From: Methanobacterium alkalithermotolerans
Lineage (GTDB): Archaea > Methanobacteriota > Methanobacteria > Methanobacteriales > Methanobacteriaceae
Length of the DNA stretch: 64,000 bases
Assembly (NCBI RefSeq): GCF_018141185.1
Contig: NZ_CP058560.1
Span: 1,364,001-1,428,000, forward strand
Reading direction: 5' to 3'
Of this stretch, positions 24,477 through 34,726 are shown in pieces (position 1 is the first letter of the stretch; each line of letters starts with the position of its first letter). The notes below the pieces were generated by a model. It saw nothing but the letters and a program-made list of their open reading frames with translations. It searched no databases and was not told where the DNA came from. The position numbers and the translations under genes were made by a program.

Positions 24477-27341
24477 CTATTCCAGGAAAATAGCTGGTTT
24501 ATAAGGCAGGGCATTACGGGCTTTGTTTTCGGGATCATAATCTGCATCCTGATGGATTACTATCTCTGCTTCTGTTACCTTTTGTAAATAATCTCGGGCA
24601 TCAGATAGTATCTTATATTCCTCCAGGTGACCCACATAATTTACCCGGGTAATTTCTCTACTTATTTTTTGGGCAAACTCAGCTATTTCTTTTTTATCAT
24701 CATGCAACTTTTTCTGGATAGTTTGGCCAATTATACGGCCAATATCTGGCCTTCCTACTTCTATTGCTATATCAAAAACTTCCCATTTCCATGAAGGGGC
24801 CAGATAGATATGTATCTTTTCAGGGTCAACGCCCACTATCTTTTTAATCTCGGTTATGTCATTAACCAGATCCTGAATAATCTCCTCGGCCTTTTGAATT
24901 TTTTCATCTATGAAACCAGGATCATATACTGGCCAGGGAGCTTCTGATACCAATCCCTCTCCACCATATTCTTCCCAGAGCTCTTCGCAAGTATAAGGTG
25001 TAAATGGCGATAGAAGACGTATCCATGATTCCAGGACCAGGGATAATACCTGAGAAATTTCTTCCTGATACTTTTCATCATCCTGATAAGAATGTATCCG
25101 GTGGAAGTAATGATCCACATCCTTTTTTAAAAGGAATAGGGAATCTTGAACTGCTTTTCTGGTCTGAAATCCTTCTAAAGCTTCAGTAGCATCTTTTATT
25201 CTTAGATGGAGCTGACCTAACATCCATTTATTAATAAAACTTTCCAGGGGAATGGAAGAGTTATTTCCCACGTCCTTAAGCAGCAGGGATTCCTGGTGCA
25301 GGGTGTTTACTTTTTTAGCAAATTCCACAAACCATTCCAGTCTTCTGCGGGTTCCTTTTACTTCCTTTTCCCTCCAGTCAAAGTCCTGCCATGGCTCAGC
25401 AGAAGACATTAAAAAGAGCCTTACCACATCAGCACCGTGCCGGGTGAGGGCATCCTCCAGAAGAACCACATTCCCTTTAGAGGAAGACATTTTATTTCCT
25501 TCCAGAAGCCCCATTCCAAATACAACTATTCCCTGAGGCCTTTTATCTTCCGGGAAAATGGCCGTATGGTGGAATATGTGGAAGGTGAGGTGGTTTCCAA
25601 TAAGATCCTTTGCCGAAAGCCTCCAGTCCAGAGGATAGTAGTAGTTGAATTCATCCTTTATCTGTTTTATAAGACCTTCTTCCACTTTAACCGGGCCGGG
25701 CTCATCTAAAAATACCCGGGAGAAAAACTCATCATCCAGGTCATCAGGATCTATTTTATTAAGATAGGGGGCTATAGTATAGTAAGACATGTAGATAGTG
25801 GAATCAGTTAAAGGCTCTATAATCCACTGAGGATCCCAGGGAATCCTGGTACCCAATCCTATTCTACGAGAACATGCCCAGTCATGCAACCATCCAATAT
25901 AATAATTGAAATTAGCCCTTACTTCTGAAGGTATTATTTTCATTTTTTCCAGAGTATCACGGGTGTTTTTTTTCCATTCCTCATCAGAATATGTGATAAA
26001 CCACTGGTCTTCCATTATTTTAACCACGCAGCGATTGCCGCATCGGCATATAACTGGTCTTTCAGCAAAATCATACATTAAACTGGCTTTTTTCTCTCCC
26101 TTTAAACTGGAACTGATGGTTTCCCGGATCAGGGAAACTTTCTGACCACTGTAAATTGGTATATGTTCGCTCATTACTCCTCTGGTGTGTTCCTGTTTGT
26201 AGAGTTCATTGGTGGCTTCCTGCAGGTGGGGATCTTTCTGATTTTTAATTCCCATTTTTTCAATAATTTCCTGGGCAGGGAATTTTCCATAGCCTTTTAA
26301 GGTGATTACATTGATGGGCTGGAGGTTTTTTACAATTTCCTCCAGTTGATATTCCTTTAAAAGTTCAGAATTATTCTTCAAATCATGCAGTGCCATGTAA
26401 TCTGCAGGAGCATGACCTGGAACTGAAAAAACAACCCCACTACCATATTCGGGATCAACAAAGCTGGCAGGTAAGATAGGGTGTTCTTCACCAGTAACAA
26501 TATTCTTCACCATCCGCCCAATCAGAGGGCGGGGATCTACTTCTTCCAATATTTCCAGATTTTTCTGGTGGGAAAGGTTATCATAAGCCTCTTTACTGAT
26601 TAACCATTTTTCACCATCTGCCATAACCTTCACATAATTTGATTCGGGATTTAACCAGAGATTGGTAGCACCATAAATTGTCTCCGGGCGAAAGGTTGCA
26701 GGAACCAGATAAAATCCATCTATTTCAAATTTAAGGAGGGTTAATTCATTTATACTCACACCTTCCCCTTCCAGAAGGTCGTGATCCCCCACCGGGTTTT
26801 CACATTCTCCACAATATTTTACCGGGTGGGCCCCTCTTCTTACCCGTCCCTTACTTTTGAGCTGACGGATTTGCCATTCAATAAATTTTTTATAAGCCGG
26901 ATCAGTGGTTCTAAATTCCCTTCTCCAGTCAATGGAGTAACCCATTTTTTCCATAACCTGGTGGTATTCACTGCTGAAGTACTCTACAATATATTCAGGA
27001 TTGGTGAATTTTTTTAGTTCCTCTTCTGGAACTTTATGGATGTTTTTATAGATATCCAGGGTCCAGGGGTCCTGCCGTTGTATTCGCCGGGCTATCCCTA
27101 TAACCGGGGCCCCGGTAACATGCCATCCCATGGGAAATAATACATTATATCCTTGCATTCTTTTAAAACGAGCATATACATCTGGTACTGTGTAGGTTCT
27201 GCCGTGCCCAATATGCATAGCTCCACTGGGATACGGATAAGCTACTGTTAAAAATAATTTCTCCCTTTCATCGGGATTGGAATGAAATATTTTAGATTTC
27301 TTCCATCTTTCCTGCCATTTACTCTCCACATTACTTTTCAA
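24477..27341 (-). CDS. leuS: Leucine--tRNA ligase, archaeal type
   Basis: Class Ia synthetase of about 954 residues, the archaeal/eukaryal cytosolic form. It contains the HIGH motif in [16 protein letters not shown], a CP1 editing domain inserted in the Rossmann fold (about residues 165-410) with [12 protein letters not shown] and [15 protein letters not shown], the KMSKS loop as [11 protein letters not shown], and an anticodon-binding domain. The frame can open at ATG 27359, but the GGTGATTTTA block directly precedes TTG 27341, in the same layout as the neighbours' ATG starts, so I favour TTG. Confidence 0.95.
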   Translation of the reverse strand: MKSNVESKWQERWKKSKIFHSNPDEREKLFLTVAYPYPSGAMHIGHGRTYTVPDVYARFKRMQGYNVLFPMGWHVTGAPVIGIARRIQRQDPWTLDIYKNIHKVPEEELKKFTNPEYIVEYFSSEYHQVMEKMGYSIDWRREFRTTDPAYKKFIEWQIRQLKSKGRVRRGAHPVKYCGECENPVGDHDLLEGEGVSINELTLLKFEIDGFYLVPATFRPETIYGATNLWLNPESNYVKVMADGEKWLISKEAYDNLSHQKNLEILEEVDPRPLIGRMVKNIVTGEEHPILPASFVDPEYGSGVVFSVPGHAPADYMALHDLKNNSELLKEYQLEEIVKNLQPINVITLKGYGKFPAQEIIEKMGIKNQKDPHLQEATNELYKQEHTRGVMSEHIPIYSGQKVSLIRETISSSLKGEKKASLMYDFAERPVICRCGNRCVVKIMEDQWFITYSDEEWKKNTRDTLEKMKIIPSEVRANFNYYIGWLHDWACSRRIGLGTRIPWDPQWIIEPLTDSTIYMSYYTIAPYLNKIDPDDLDDEFFSRVFLDEPGPVKVEEGLIKQIKDEFNYYYPLDWRLSAKDLIGNHLTFHIFHHTAIFPEDKRPQGIVVFGMGLLEGNKMSSSKGNVVLLEDALTRHGADVVRLFLMSSAEPWQDFDWREKEVKGTRRRLEWFVEFAKKVNTLHQESLLLKDVGNNSSIPLESFINKWMLGQLHLRIKDATEALEGFQTRKAVQDSLFLLKKDVDHYFHRIHSYQDDEKYQEEISQVLSLVLESWIRLLSPFTPYTCEELWEEYGGEGLVSEAPWPVYDPGFIDEKIQKAEEIIQDLVNDITEIKKIVGVDPEKIHIYLAPSWKWEVFDIAIEVGRPDIGRIIGQTIQKKLHDDKKEIAEFAQKISREITRVNYVGHLEEYKILSDARDYLQKVTEAEIVIHQDADYDPENKARNALPYKPAIFLE

Positions 27342-27482
27342 TAAAATCACCGTCACCATTACTTGAATGATAAATAAAATTTTAATATAATTGTATTTTG
27401 GGTTAAAATTAATTTATAAATTCAGGGAATTAAAAGATTAACTACTCAACTTAGAAAAAATTGATAAATATATTTTTTTTAT

Positions 27483-27806
27483 TTAATTAGAATCTCTTTC
27501 CATTTCCTCATTTAACCAGTTTAAATATTCAGGGGAACCATTTATTATGGGAAGAGCCACTATGCATGGATTTTCATAGCTATGCAATTCTTTTACCCTT
27601 TTTATGATTTTTTCCACTTTACTAGTTTTAGTTTTAACCAGCAGTACAGATTCTGTATCTTCCTCTATATTTCCCTCCCAGTAGTAGAATGATTTCACAT
27701 CATTCGGAATATTGACACATCCGGAGAGTCGTTCCTGGACCAATTTTTTACCAATTCTGGTTGACTCTTCCTTACTGGAGGTGGTAATGTAAACTATGGC
27801 AAACAT
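27483..27806 (-). CDS. cutA: CutA1 divalent ion tolerance protein
   Basis: Small trimeric protein of 107 residues with the ferredoxin-like CutA fold: AIVYITTSSKEESTRIGKKL, ERLSGCVNIPNDVKSFYYWEG (the conserved CxN and YWxG motifs), VLLVKTKTSKVEKI and HSYENPCIVALPIINGSPEYLNWL. AGGAGGCAGCCC directly before ATG 27806 fixes the start over the upstream ATG at 27842. CutA proteins bind copper and other metals, but their role in archaea is unclear. Next to nadE, with a 50-base gap, and likely cotranscribed with it. Confidence 0.95.
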   Translation of the reverse strand: MFAIVYITTSSKEESTRIGKKLVQERLSGCVNIPNDVKSFYYWEGNIEEDTESVLLVKTKTSKVEKIIKRVKELHSYENPCIVALPIINGSPEYLNWLNEEMERDSN

Positions 27807-27856
27807 GGGCTGCCTCCTTATTTTTTTCATGGTTATCCTCATTTAATTCATTAATT

Positions 27857-28651
27857 TTATCGAATAAGAGGAATTTCAGGGAGATTTATTTTATGATTAG
27901 ATAAATTGACCCTTTTTTTTATTCTTTTTATCTCCTGAAGTGGTAAATCCATTTTTTGAGCTATTAAATCAGGGGATAAACTTTCATCAAACATTAGATG
28001 CAGAATCTTATCCAAAGTTATATAATCTATTCCCAGTTCTTTTTCATCAGTTTGGCCCGGCCACAGACCGGCAGAAGGAGATTTGTCAATTATTTCCCGG
28101 GGAACACCCAGCAGTCGGGCAATTTCCCATACCTGGGTTTTGTAAAGGTCTCCTAAAGGTAAAATATCTGCTCCTCCATCTCCGAATTTAGTGAAGTAAC
28201 CCATCATGAGCTCACTTCGATTTCCAGTCCCTACTACCATCCTATTTAATGAATTGGCGTGGTAATATAAAACCATCATTCTGATCCTGGGTTTTAAATT
28301 GGCCAGAGTCATTTCATCAGGAGGGTGATGGCATAAAAGAGGGAACTTTTCTATTAAGGGGTCTATGTTAATCACTTCAGATTCTATTTTAAGTATCTCT
28401 GCCACCTGTTGACCATGCTCTAAATCCTGAGCTGTGTTGGTTTTACTGGGCAGGAGGAGTCCCAGTACTTTAGATGGACCCAAAGCCTGTTGACATAGAA
28501 AAGCCACTACTGCAGAGTCAATTCCACCACTCAGTCCCAGAACAACTCCGGAAGAACCAGATAATTTCACCTTATCTTTAATAAATCCTTCTAATTTTTT
28601 AATGGCGGGCTTTCCCTCCAGCTGTGGAATTTTAATATCTCCCTGATTCAT
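27857..28651 (-). CDS. nadE: NAD+ synthase, ammonia-dependent
   Basis: Converts deamido-NAD to NAD with ATP and ammonia. The 264-residue protein has the N-type ATP pyrophosphatase P-loop in VLGLSGGIDSAVVAFL, VGTGNRSELMMGYFTKFGDGGADI (the deamido-NAD-binding region) and SPSAGLWPGQTDEKELGIDY. No glutaminase domain is attached, so free ammonia is the nitrogen donor. Ribosome site GGGGATG lies before ATG 28651. Upstream gene of a probable nadE-cutA unit. Confidence 0.95.
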   Translation of the reverse strand: MNQGDIKIPQLEGKPAIKKLEGFIKDKVKLSGSSGVVLGLSGGIDSAVVAFLCQQALGPSKVLGLLLPSKTNTAQDLEHGQQVAEILKIESEVINIDPLIEKFPLLCHHPPDEMTLANLKPRIRMMVLYYHANSLNRMVVGTGNRSELMMGYFTKFGDGGADILPLGDLYKTQVWEIARLLGVPREIIDKSPSAGLWPGQTDEKELGIDYITLDKILHLMFDESLSPDLIAQKMDLPLQEIKRIKKRVNLSNHKINLPEIPLIR

Positions 28652-28864
28652 TAAGCATCCCCTTTTTTTATCAAAATCATTTTAAGTATGACTACCCTCA
28701 TTTTTATTTTATGGTCTCCCTATTAAAAATAGGATTTAATATTCTGCTATTAAATTATACTCTTTATATAAGATAAGTTTAAAAGTAAGGATAATATAGT
28801 CAGATATAACTTTTTATCAACTGATGATAAATAAAAGTTTATTCTAAATTATTCAACTTAATAG

Positions 28865-29863
<999 letters not shown>

Positions 29864-29872
29864 TTTTTCTGA

Positions 29873-29905
29873 TTTTTTTTTATTAGATTTAACTTCTTTT
29901 TTTTT
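29873..29905 (+). terminator. U-rich terminator after the ArsA/Get3 gene
   Basis: Two long T runs (eight or more T at 29873-29881 and nine T at 29897-29905) follow the stop codon within 45 bases, the usual archaeal factor-dependent or intrinsic U-tract terminator form. Confidence 0.5.
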
Positions 29906-30103
29906 ATTTGCCAATAATAACGTCATAGTGAAAGTATTAATCTTAAATAAGAGTTGGCCAGGACATTTACTAATGGAGGGATGCCCCGGGTTAACGAGAA
30001 TATAATCCTTATATAATAAAAGTATCTATATTCCTATAAGAACTTCAGACCATGTGGGTAAGTTCACATAATATGACTAAAAATAATAATTGTGGTGAAA
30101 TAC

Positions 30104-31129
30104 ATGAAAATTGCAGTTTATGGTGCAGGAAACCAGAATCTTTATGTTAATCAACTTAAGTTGCCGGAAAAGTACGGAGGAGAAGCTCCATATGGTGGAA
30201 GCCGAATGGCCATCGAATATGCTAAAGCAGGACATGATGTTTATTTGGCTGAACCAAATCGCAGCATGCTGGATGATGGCCACTGGAAACAGGTGGAGGA
30301 TGCAGGAGTTACTGTAACTTCTGATGATGTGGAAGCAGCTAAACATGCAGAAATAGCAGTTCTATTTACTCCCTTTGGTAAAAAAACCTTTGAAATTGCC
30401 AAGGAAATTACCAAACATATTCCAGAAAACGGAATAATCGCCAATACCTGTACTGTTTCTCCCATGGTTTTGTACTATGTTCTGGAACGGGAACTAAGAA
30501 GAGACCGTAAGGATATAGGAATAGCTTCCATGCACCCGGCAGCAGTACCTGGAACTCCTCAACATGGTCACTATGTAATTGGGGGACACTCCAGCAATGA
30601 TATTGACATTGCCAGTAAGGAACAGATACAAAAATGTGTTGAACTCTCAGAAAGCTGTGGAAAGGATGCTTATGTGGTTCCTGCGGATGTTTCTGCTGCT
30701 GTAGCCGATATGGGATCTCTGGTAACTGCGGTGACTCTGGCAGGCGTTCTGGATTATTATTATGTGGGTACTCAGATTATTAAGGCCCCTAAAGAAATGG
30801 TAGATAAACAGATTTTAATGACCCTGCAAACCATGGCTTCTCTGGTAGAATCTTCTGGAACCCAGGGCCTGGTAAAGGCCATGAATCCAGAATTACTGGT
30901 TAAAACTGCTAAATCCATGCACCTTTTAGAAGAACAGGAAGAACTGGATGCAGCTATAAGTACACTGGCTAAATTAGATTCAGAGGTCATGGACTGGGCT
31001 CAAAAAGCAGAGATAAAACCTACCAATCTGGTGGCAGCTCAGGCACTGGCCACAGAATTACAGAACCTCATGGGCGAAAAAGCAGCTGAAGGTACCATCA
31101 GGCGCTGTATGAGGAAAATGTTTGAATAA
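30104..31129 (+). CDS. hmdII: HmdII, Hmd-related protein (methylenetetrahydromethanopterin dehydrogenase paralogue)
   Basis: Paralogue of the [Fe]-hydrogenase Hmd. The protein starts with a Rossmann motif KIAVYGAGNQNLYV and has the Hmd order: NTCTVSPMVLYY with Cys116 at the position of the FeGP-iron ligand of Hmd, IASMHPAAVPGTPQHGHYVIGG, and the C-terminal ADVSAAVADMGSLVTAVTLAGVLDYY helix pair. HmdII in Methanothermobacter and Methanocaldococcus binds FeGP cofactor but lacks normal hydrogenase activity, and a regulatory or aminoacyl-tRNA-synthetase-linked role was proposed. The start is ATG 30104 with GGTGAAATAC before it. True Hmd and hcg genes are not visible here. Confidence 0.88.
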   Translation: MKIAVYGAGNQNLYVNQLKLPEKYGGEAPYGGSRMAIEYAKAGHDVYLAEPNRSMLDDGHWKQVEDAGVTVTSDDVEAAKHAEIAVLFTPFGKKTFEIAKEITKHIPENGIIANTCTVSPMVLYYVLERELRRDRKDIGIASMHPAAVPGTPQHGHYVIGGHSSNDIDIASKEQIQKCVELSESCGKDAYVVPADVSAAVADMGSLVTAVTLAGVLDYYYVGTQIIKAPKEMVDKQILMTLQTMASLVESSGTQGLVKAMNPELLVKTAKSMHLLEEQEELDAAISTLAKLDSEVMDWAQKAEIKPTNLVAAQALATELQNLMGEKAAEGTIRRCMRKMFE

Positions 31130-31173
31130 ATATTTTTCCTTTTTCATTTTAAAGATTAACGAACGGTGGTTTT

Positions 31174-31548
31174 ATTCTAATTCGAGACTTAAAAACTGCT
31201 ACTTATTTTGAAACTACTGACGGCACTTTTATATGTGAATTATTACATCCTCACCGGGAAGAAAAAGATATAAAAATCAATTTTAGTATTGCCCATGCTA
31301 TACTCGGCCCGGAGGAGTCATCCCATCCCCATCGCATTAAATCTGCAGGGGAGATTTATTTTATTCTGGAGGGCAAGGGTTTGATGCATATTGATAACCA
31401 GCAGGCACTTTTAGAACCAGGGCAACTGGTTTACATTCCCCCGGGATCAATGCAATTTATAAAAAATGTTTCCTCAAGTGAATTGAAATTTTTATGTATG
31501 GTATCTCCCCCCTGGAGGAAAGAAGACGATGAAATTTGTCTGGAGTAA
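31174..31548 (+). CDS. Cupin domain protein with a probable ATT start codon
   Basis: Between hmdII and cbiE there is a clear coding stretch without any ATG, GTG or TTG at its front. From ATT 31174 it reads 124 codons: LIRDLKTATYFETTDGTFIC, then HPHRIKSAGEIYFILEGKG (cupin motif 1 with His pair and Glu), and PGQLVYIPPGSMQFIKN (motif 2), ending SPPWRKEDDEICLE. A perfect local ribosome site GGTGGTTTT lies directly before the ATT, exactly where ATG stands in other genes, and the frame is closed by TAA at 31150. The first internal candidates (TTG/ATG in KGLMHID) would delete half the cupin. It is a small metal-binding cupin of unknown substrate; the next gene is convergent. Confidence 0.8.
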   Translation: MLIRDLKTATYFETTDGTFICELLHPHREEKDIKINFSIAHAILGPEESSHPHRIKSAGEIYFILEGKGLMHIDNQQALLEPGQLVYIPPGSMQFIKNVSSSELKFLCMVSPPWRKEDDEICLE

Positions 31549-31576
31549 AAAAAATATTAAAGCAGCTTTTTTTTAA

Positions 31577-32209
31577 TTAGTAGATAACCATAACGCACAT
31601 GTAAGTAAATTCACTTTCTGCTACTTCTTTTAAGGTAGTTTCCACCACATTTTCCTCAGGATAACTCAGCCTCTCGCAGACTATCACTTTTCTTTCTGGG
31701 GAAATACCATTCTCCATTAAGAATCTTGCCATATCTGCCGTACTGCGGGAAGGAAGGGCAATGGTAGGCTGACCATTATCCAGGATAGGAAGAATTTCCT
31801 GAAAATTTTCTCTACCATGAAATGTCATGAGATCTGCCTTATCCCAGGGTATTTCAACCCGGGCAGCACAAAGCTGTAGTGAACTTATACCGGGAATCAC
31901 TTCCAGTTCAATATCATAACCTTTTTTTTTAATAATTCGCTGCACTGGACTTAAAACACCTGAAAAACCAGGATCTCCTGTGGAAAGAATGCATACATTT
32001 TTCCCGCTATGGACCCGGTCCACCCCATATTCTAACTTTTCCTGCACATCCTTTACATTTAAAAGTACAACTTCCTGAGATTCAGGGAAAAGATCCAGGG
32101 CTCTTTTACTTCCAATTGTGATATCTGATTTTTTAACCACCTTTCTAGCAGCTGGTGTTACAAAATCCTCTGAACCAGGGCCTATTCCTGCGATATAGAG
32201 TTTTGACAA
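31577..32209 (-). CDS. cbiE: Cobalt-precorrin-7 (C5)-methyltransferase
   Basis: SAM-dependent corrin-ring methylase of the anaerobic cobamide pathway, methylating C5. The 210-residue protein has the tetrapyrrole methylase fold with LYIAGIGPGSEDFVTPAA (residues 3-20), CILSTGDPGFSGVLSPVQ and EVIPGISSLQLCAARVEIPW. The decarboxylating CbiT partner is not fused and not in the window, so cbiT is elsewhere. Cobamides are needed by the Mtr methyltransferase of methanogenesis. Stands alone, converging with the cupin gene. Confidence 0.92.
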   Translation of the reverse strand: MSKLYIAGIGPGSEDFVTPAARKVVKKSDITIGSKRALDLFPESQEVVLLNVKDVQEKLEYGVDRVHSGKNVCILSTGDPGFSGVLSPVQRIIKKKGYDIELEVIPGISSLQLCAARVEIPWDKADLMTFHGRENFQEILPILDNGQPTIALPSRSTADMARFLMENGISPERKVIVCERLSYPEENVVETTLKEVAESEFTYMCVMVIY

Positions 32210-32354
32210 ATTATGACCTCTTTTTAAAATTTTTTTTTATTTCAACCTATTTCTCCGGGATAGGGAACCTATTTAATTAATTAGTTAATAAATACCTTAC
32301 TAAGTAACTTATTAAATTCTTATAATTTTTTTCAATTTAATATGATGTGATACC

Positions 32355-33542
32355 ATGCTTCAGATTGCAGTTACCGGAAAACCAAATGTTGGAAAATCTT
32401 CATTCTTTAACTCAGCCACCCTTTCCCAGGCAGAAGTGGCAGGATACCCCTTTACCACCATTGATGCCCATAAAGCCGTGGCCCATGTGGACACTGATTG
32501 TCCCTGTAAGGAGTTGGAGGTGGTTTGCAGTCCTAATAATTCCAGCTGTGTAGAGGGCAGGCGTTTAATTCCAGTGGAACTTATTGATGTGGCCGGTCTG
32601 GTTCCTGGGGCCCATGAAGGAAGGGGATTAGGTAATAAATTCCTGGATGACCTGCGCCAGGCCAGGGCATTTATTCATGTTATTGATGCGTCGGGGTCCA
32701 CTGATGAAGAGGGAAGGCCTGTGGAGGCAGGAACGCATGATCCATTGGAAGATGTGGAATTTCTACAAAAGGAAATAACCATGTGGCTTTATGGTATTAT
32801 ACAGCGAAACTGGGAGCGGCTGGTTAGAAAAGCTTTATCTGAAAGATTGGATATGGGTAAAGTAATCCATGAACAGCTTTCCGGGACAGGTATAATGCTG
32901 GAAGATATTATAGAAGCCAGAAGGAAGATGGAAACTGATTATACTCAATGGGAAAAAGAAGAACTCATTCAATTTCTGGATAAACTTTTAAGGATTGCCA
33001 AACCCATGTTAATTGTAGCTAATAAGGCTGATTTACCTTCTTCTTCTGAAAATATCAAACGATTGAAGGAAAAATACTCCAAAGTGGTACCTGCATCTGC
33101 AGAATCAGAACTAGCTCTCACCAGAGCAGCTAAAGCTGGCCTTATTAAATATCAATCGGGTGAGGGGGACTTTGAAATAGTAGATGGAGTAAATTTGAAT
33201 GAAAACCAGAAAAAAGCCCTGGAATATATCCGGGAAAATGTACTGCAAAGATATGGGAGTACCGGGGTTCAAAAGGCTTTAAATCAGGCAATATTTCAAT
33301 TACTCGATATGATTGTGGTTTATCCTGTAGAAGACGAGCATAAGCTTTGTGATCAAAAGGGGAATATTTTACCTGACGCTTTTTTAATTTTAAAAGGTTC
33401 AAAACCCCGGGACATGGCCTATGTGATTCATACAGATATTGGAGAAAGATTCCTGCATGCAGTAGATGCCAGAAAAAACATGCGGGTTGCTAGTGATCAT
33501 GAACTGAAAGATGGAGATATAATCAGTATAATTTGCCGATAG
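32355..33542 (+). CDS. YchF/OLA1-type GTPase, archaeal
   Basis: Obg-family nucleotidase with a C-terminal TGS domain. G1 is [17 protein letters not shown]3 [19 protein letters not shown] and G4 VANKADLP; the TGS-like domain covers about residues 300-395. An archaeal insertion, [18 protein letters not shown], follows the switch I region and has four cysteines that could bind metal. Proteins of this group associate with ribosomes and stress responses; bacterial YchF and human OLA1 prefer ATP, but this branch keeps a normal NKAD guanine motif, suggesting GTP. Single gene. Confidence 0.9.
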   Translation: MLQIAVTGKPNVGKSSFFNSATLSQAEVAGYPFTTIDAHKAVAHVDTDCPCKELEVVCSPNNSSCVEGRRLIPVELIDVAGLVPGAHEGRGLGNKFLDDLRQARAFIHVIDASGSTDEEGRPVEAGTHDPLEDVEFLQKEITMWLYGIIQRNWERLVRKALSERLDMGKVIHEQLSGTGIMLEDIIEARRKMETDYTQWEKEELIQFLDKLLRIAKPMLIVANKADLPSSSENIKRLKEKYSKVVPASAESELALTRAAKAGLIKYQSGEGDFEIVDGVNLNENQKKALEYIRENVLQRYGSTGVQKALNQAIFQLLDMIVVYPVEDEHKLCDQKGNILPDAFLILKGSKPRDMAYVIHTDIGERFLHAVDARKNMRVASDHELKDGDIISIICR

Positions 33543-33646
33543 GAACATATAAAAAAATTAAGGGGATATTTCCTCCTTTTTTGATTGAATAATATGCTGA
33601 ATGTTTCCTCTTTTTACTTACTTATAGTTTAATCATGGTGAGATAA

Positions 33647-34720
33647 ATGAAAGGTTTGGCAATGTTAAAAATAGGGGAAATAGGATGGATAGAAAAGGAT
33701 AAACCAAAATGCGGACCATCAGATGCAATTATAAAACCATTAGCCATAGCACCCTGTACTTCTGATGTCCACACCGTATGGGAGGGTGCAATAGGCCAAA
33801 GACATAATATGATTTTAGGACATGAGGCAGTAGGAATTGTAAATGAAGTAGGTCGTGAGGTTAAAGATTTTAAACCGGGTGACCGGGTAATAGTACCAGC
33901 TATAACTCCAGATTGGGGTTCAGAAGCAGCACAAAGGGGTTTTCCATCACATAGTGGTGGTGCTTTAGGGGGATGGAAATTCTCTAACTTTAAAGACGGT
34001 GTTTTTGGAGAATACTTCCATGTTAATCTGGCAGACAGTAACCTGGCACTTTTACCTGATAAAATTCCTTTAGAAGCAGCAGTAATGCTTCCGGATATGC
34101 TGAGCACAGGTTTCATGGGGGCTGAAAATGCTAAGATTGAAATTGGATTTAGTGTTGCTGTTTTAGGAATTGGGCCGGTAGGACTTAGTAGTATCGCTGG
34201 TGCAAAATTAAAAGGTGCTGGGAGAATATTCGGAGTGGGTACCAGACCAAAACTGATAAAAATTGCCAAAAAATATGGCGCCACAGATATAATTAATTAT
34301 AAAAAGGGAAATACCTCCGAACAAATTATGGATGCAACAGAGGGGGAAGGAGTGGACGCTGTTATTGTAGCGGGAGGAGGTCCTGATATTCTTATCGACG
34401 CATTAAATATAGCTAAACCAGGAGCAAAAATTTCAAATATTAATTATTTTGGCAGGGGAATTGGCGAGGGTGATATTATTCCTATTAGTCGTTCAGGATG
34501 GGGCTTTGGTATGGCTCAAAAAGATATAGTTACTGGTCTTTGCCCTGGTGGAAGACTTAGAATGGAAAGATTAGCACAAATTGTAATCCACGGTCGCATG
34601 GATCCTTCTCTAATGGCCAGCCATGTTTTCAAGGGTTTTGATCATCTGGAAAAAGCCCTGCTTCTAATGAAAGATAAACCACAGGACTTAATAAAACCAG
34701 TAGTTCTATTAGATGGATAA
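33647..34720 (+). CDS. adh: NADP-dependent secondary alcohol dehydrogenase (isopropanol dehydrogenase type)
   Basis: Zinc-dependent medium-chain dehydrogenase of 357 residues that closely parallels the Thermoanaerobacter/Clostridium beijerinckii secondary alcohol dehydrogenases. The catalytic zinc ligands stand at the same numbers: Cys37 (LAIAPCTSDVHT), His59-Glu60 (ILGHEAVG) and Asp150 (MLPDMLSTG). The structural-zinc cysteines are absent, as in that group. NADP specificity is indicated by G198-T199-R200 and Tyr218. It oxidises 2-propanol and 2-butanol to ketones; in some Methanobacterium strains the hydrides go through F420 or NADP to CO2 reduction. Not linked to other catabolic genes. High similarity to bacterial enzymes hints at gene transfer. 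Confidence 0.93.
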   Translation: MKGLAMLKIGEIGWIEKDKPKCGPSDAIIKPLAIAPCTSDVHTVWEGAIGQRHNMILGHEAVGIVNEVGREVKDFKPGDRVIVPAITPDWGSEAAQRGFPSHSGGALGGWKFSNFKDGVFGEYFHVNLADSNLALLPDKIPLEAAVMLPDMLSTGFMGAENAKIEIGFSVAVLGIGPVGLSSIAGAKLKGAGRIFGVGTRPKLIKIAKKYGATDIINYKKGNTSEQIMDATEGEGVDAVIVAGGGPDILIDALNIAKPGAKISNINYFGRGIGEGDIIPISRSGWGFGMAQKDIVTGLCPGGRLRMERLAQIVIHGRMDPSLMASHVFKGFDHLEKALLLMKDKPQDLIKPVVLLDG

Positions 34721-34726
34721 TTCATT

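Noticed and set aside
24908..26145. Several open frames on the opposite strand within leuS
   Set aside because: They have no ribosome sites or recognisable domains and lie fully within a strong synthetase gene.
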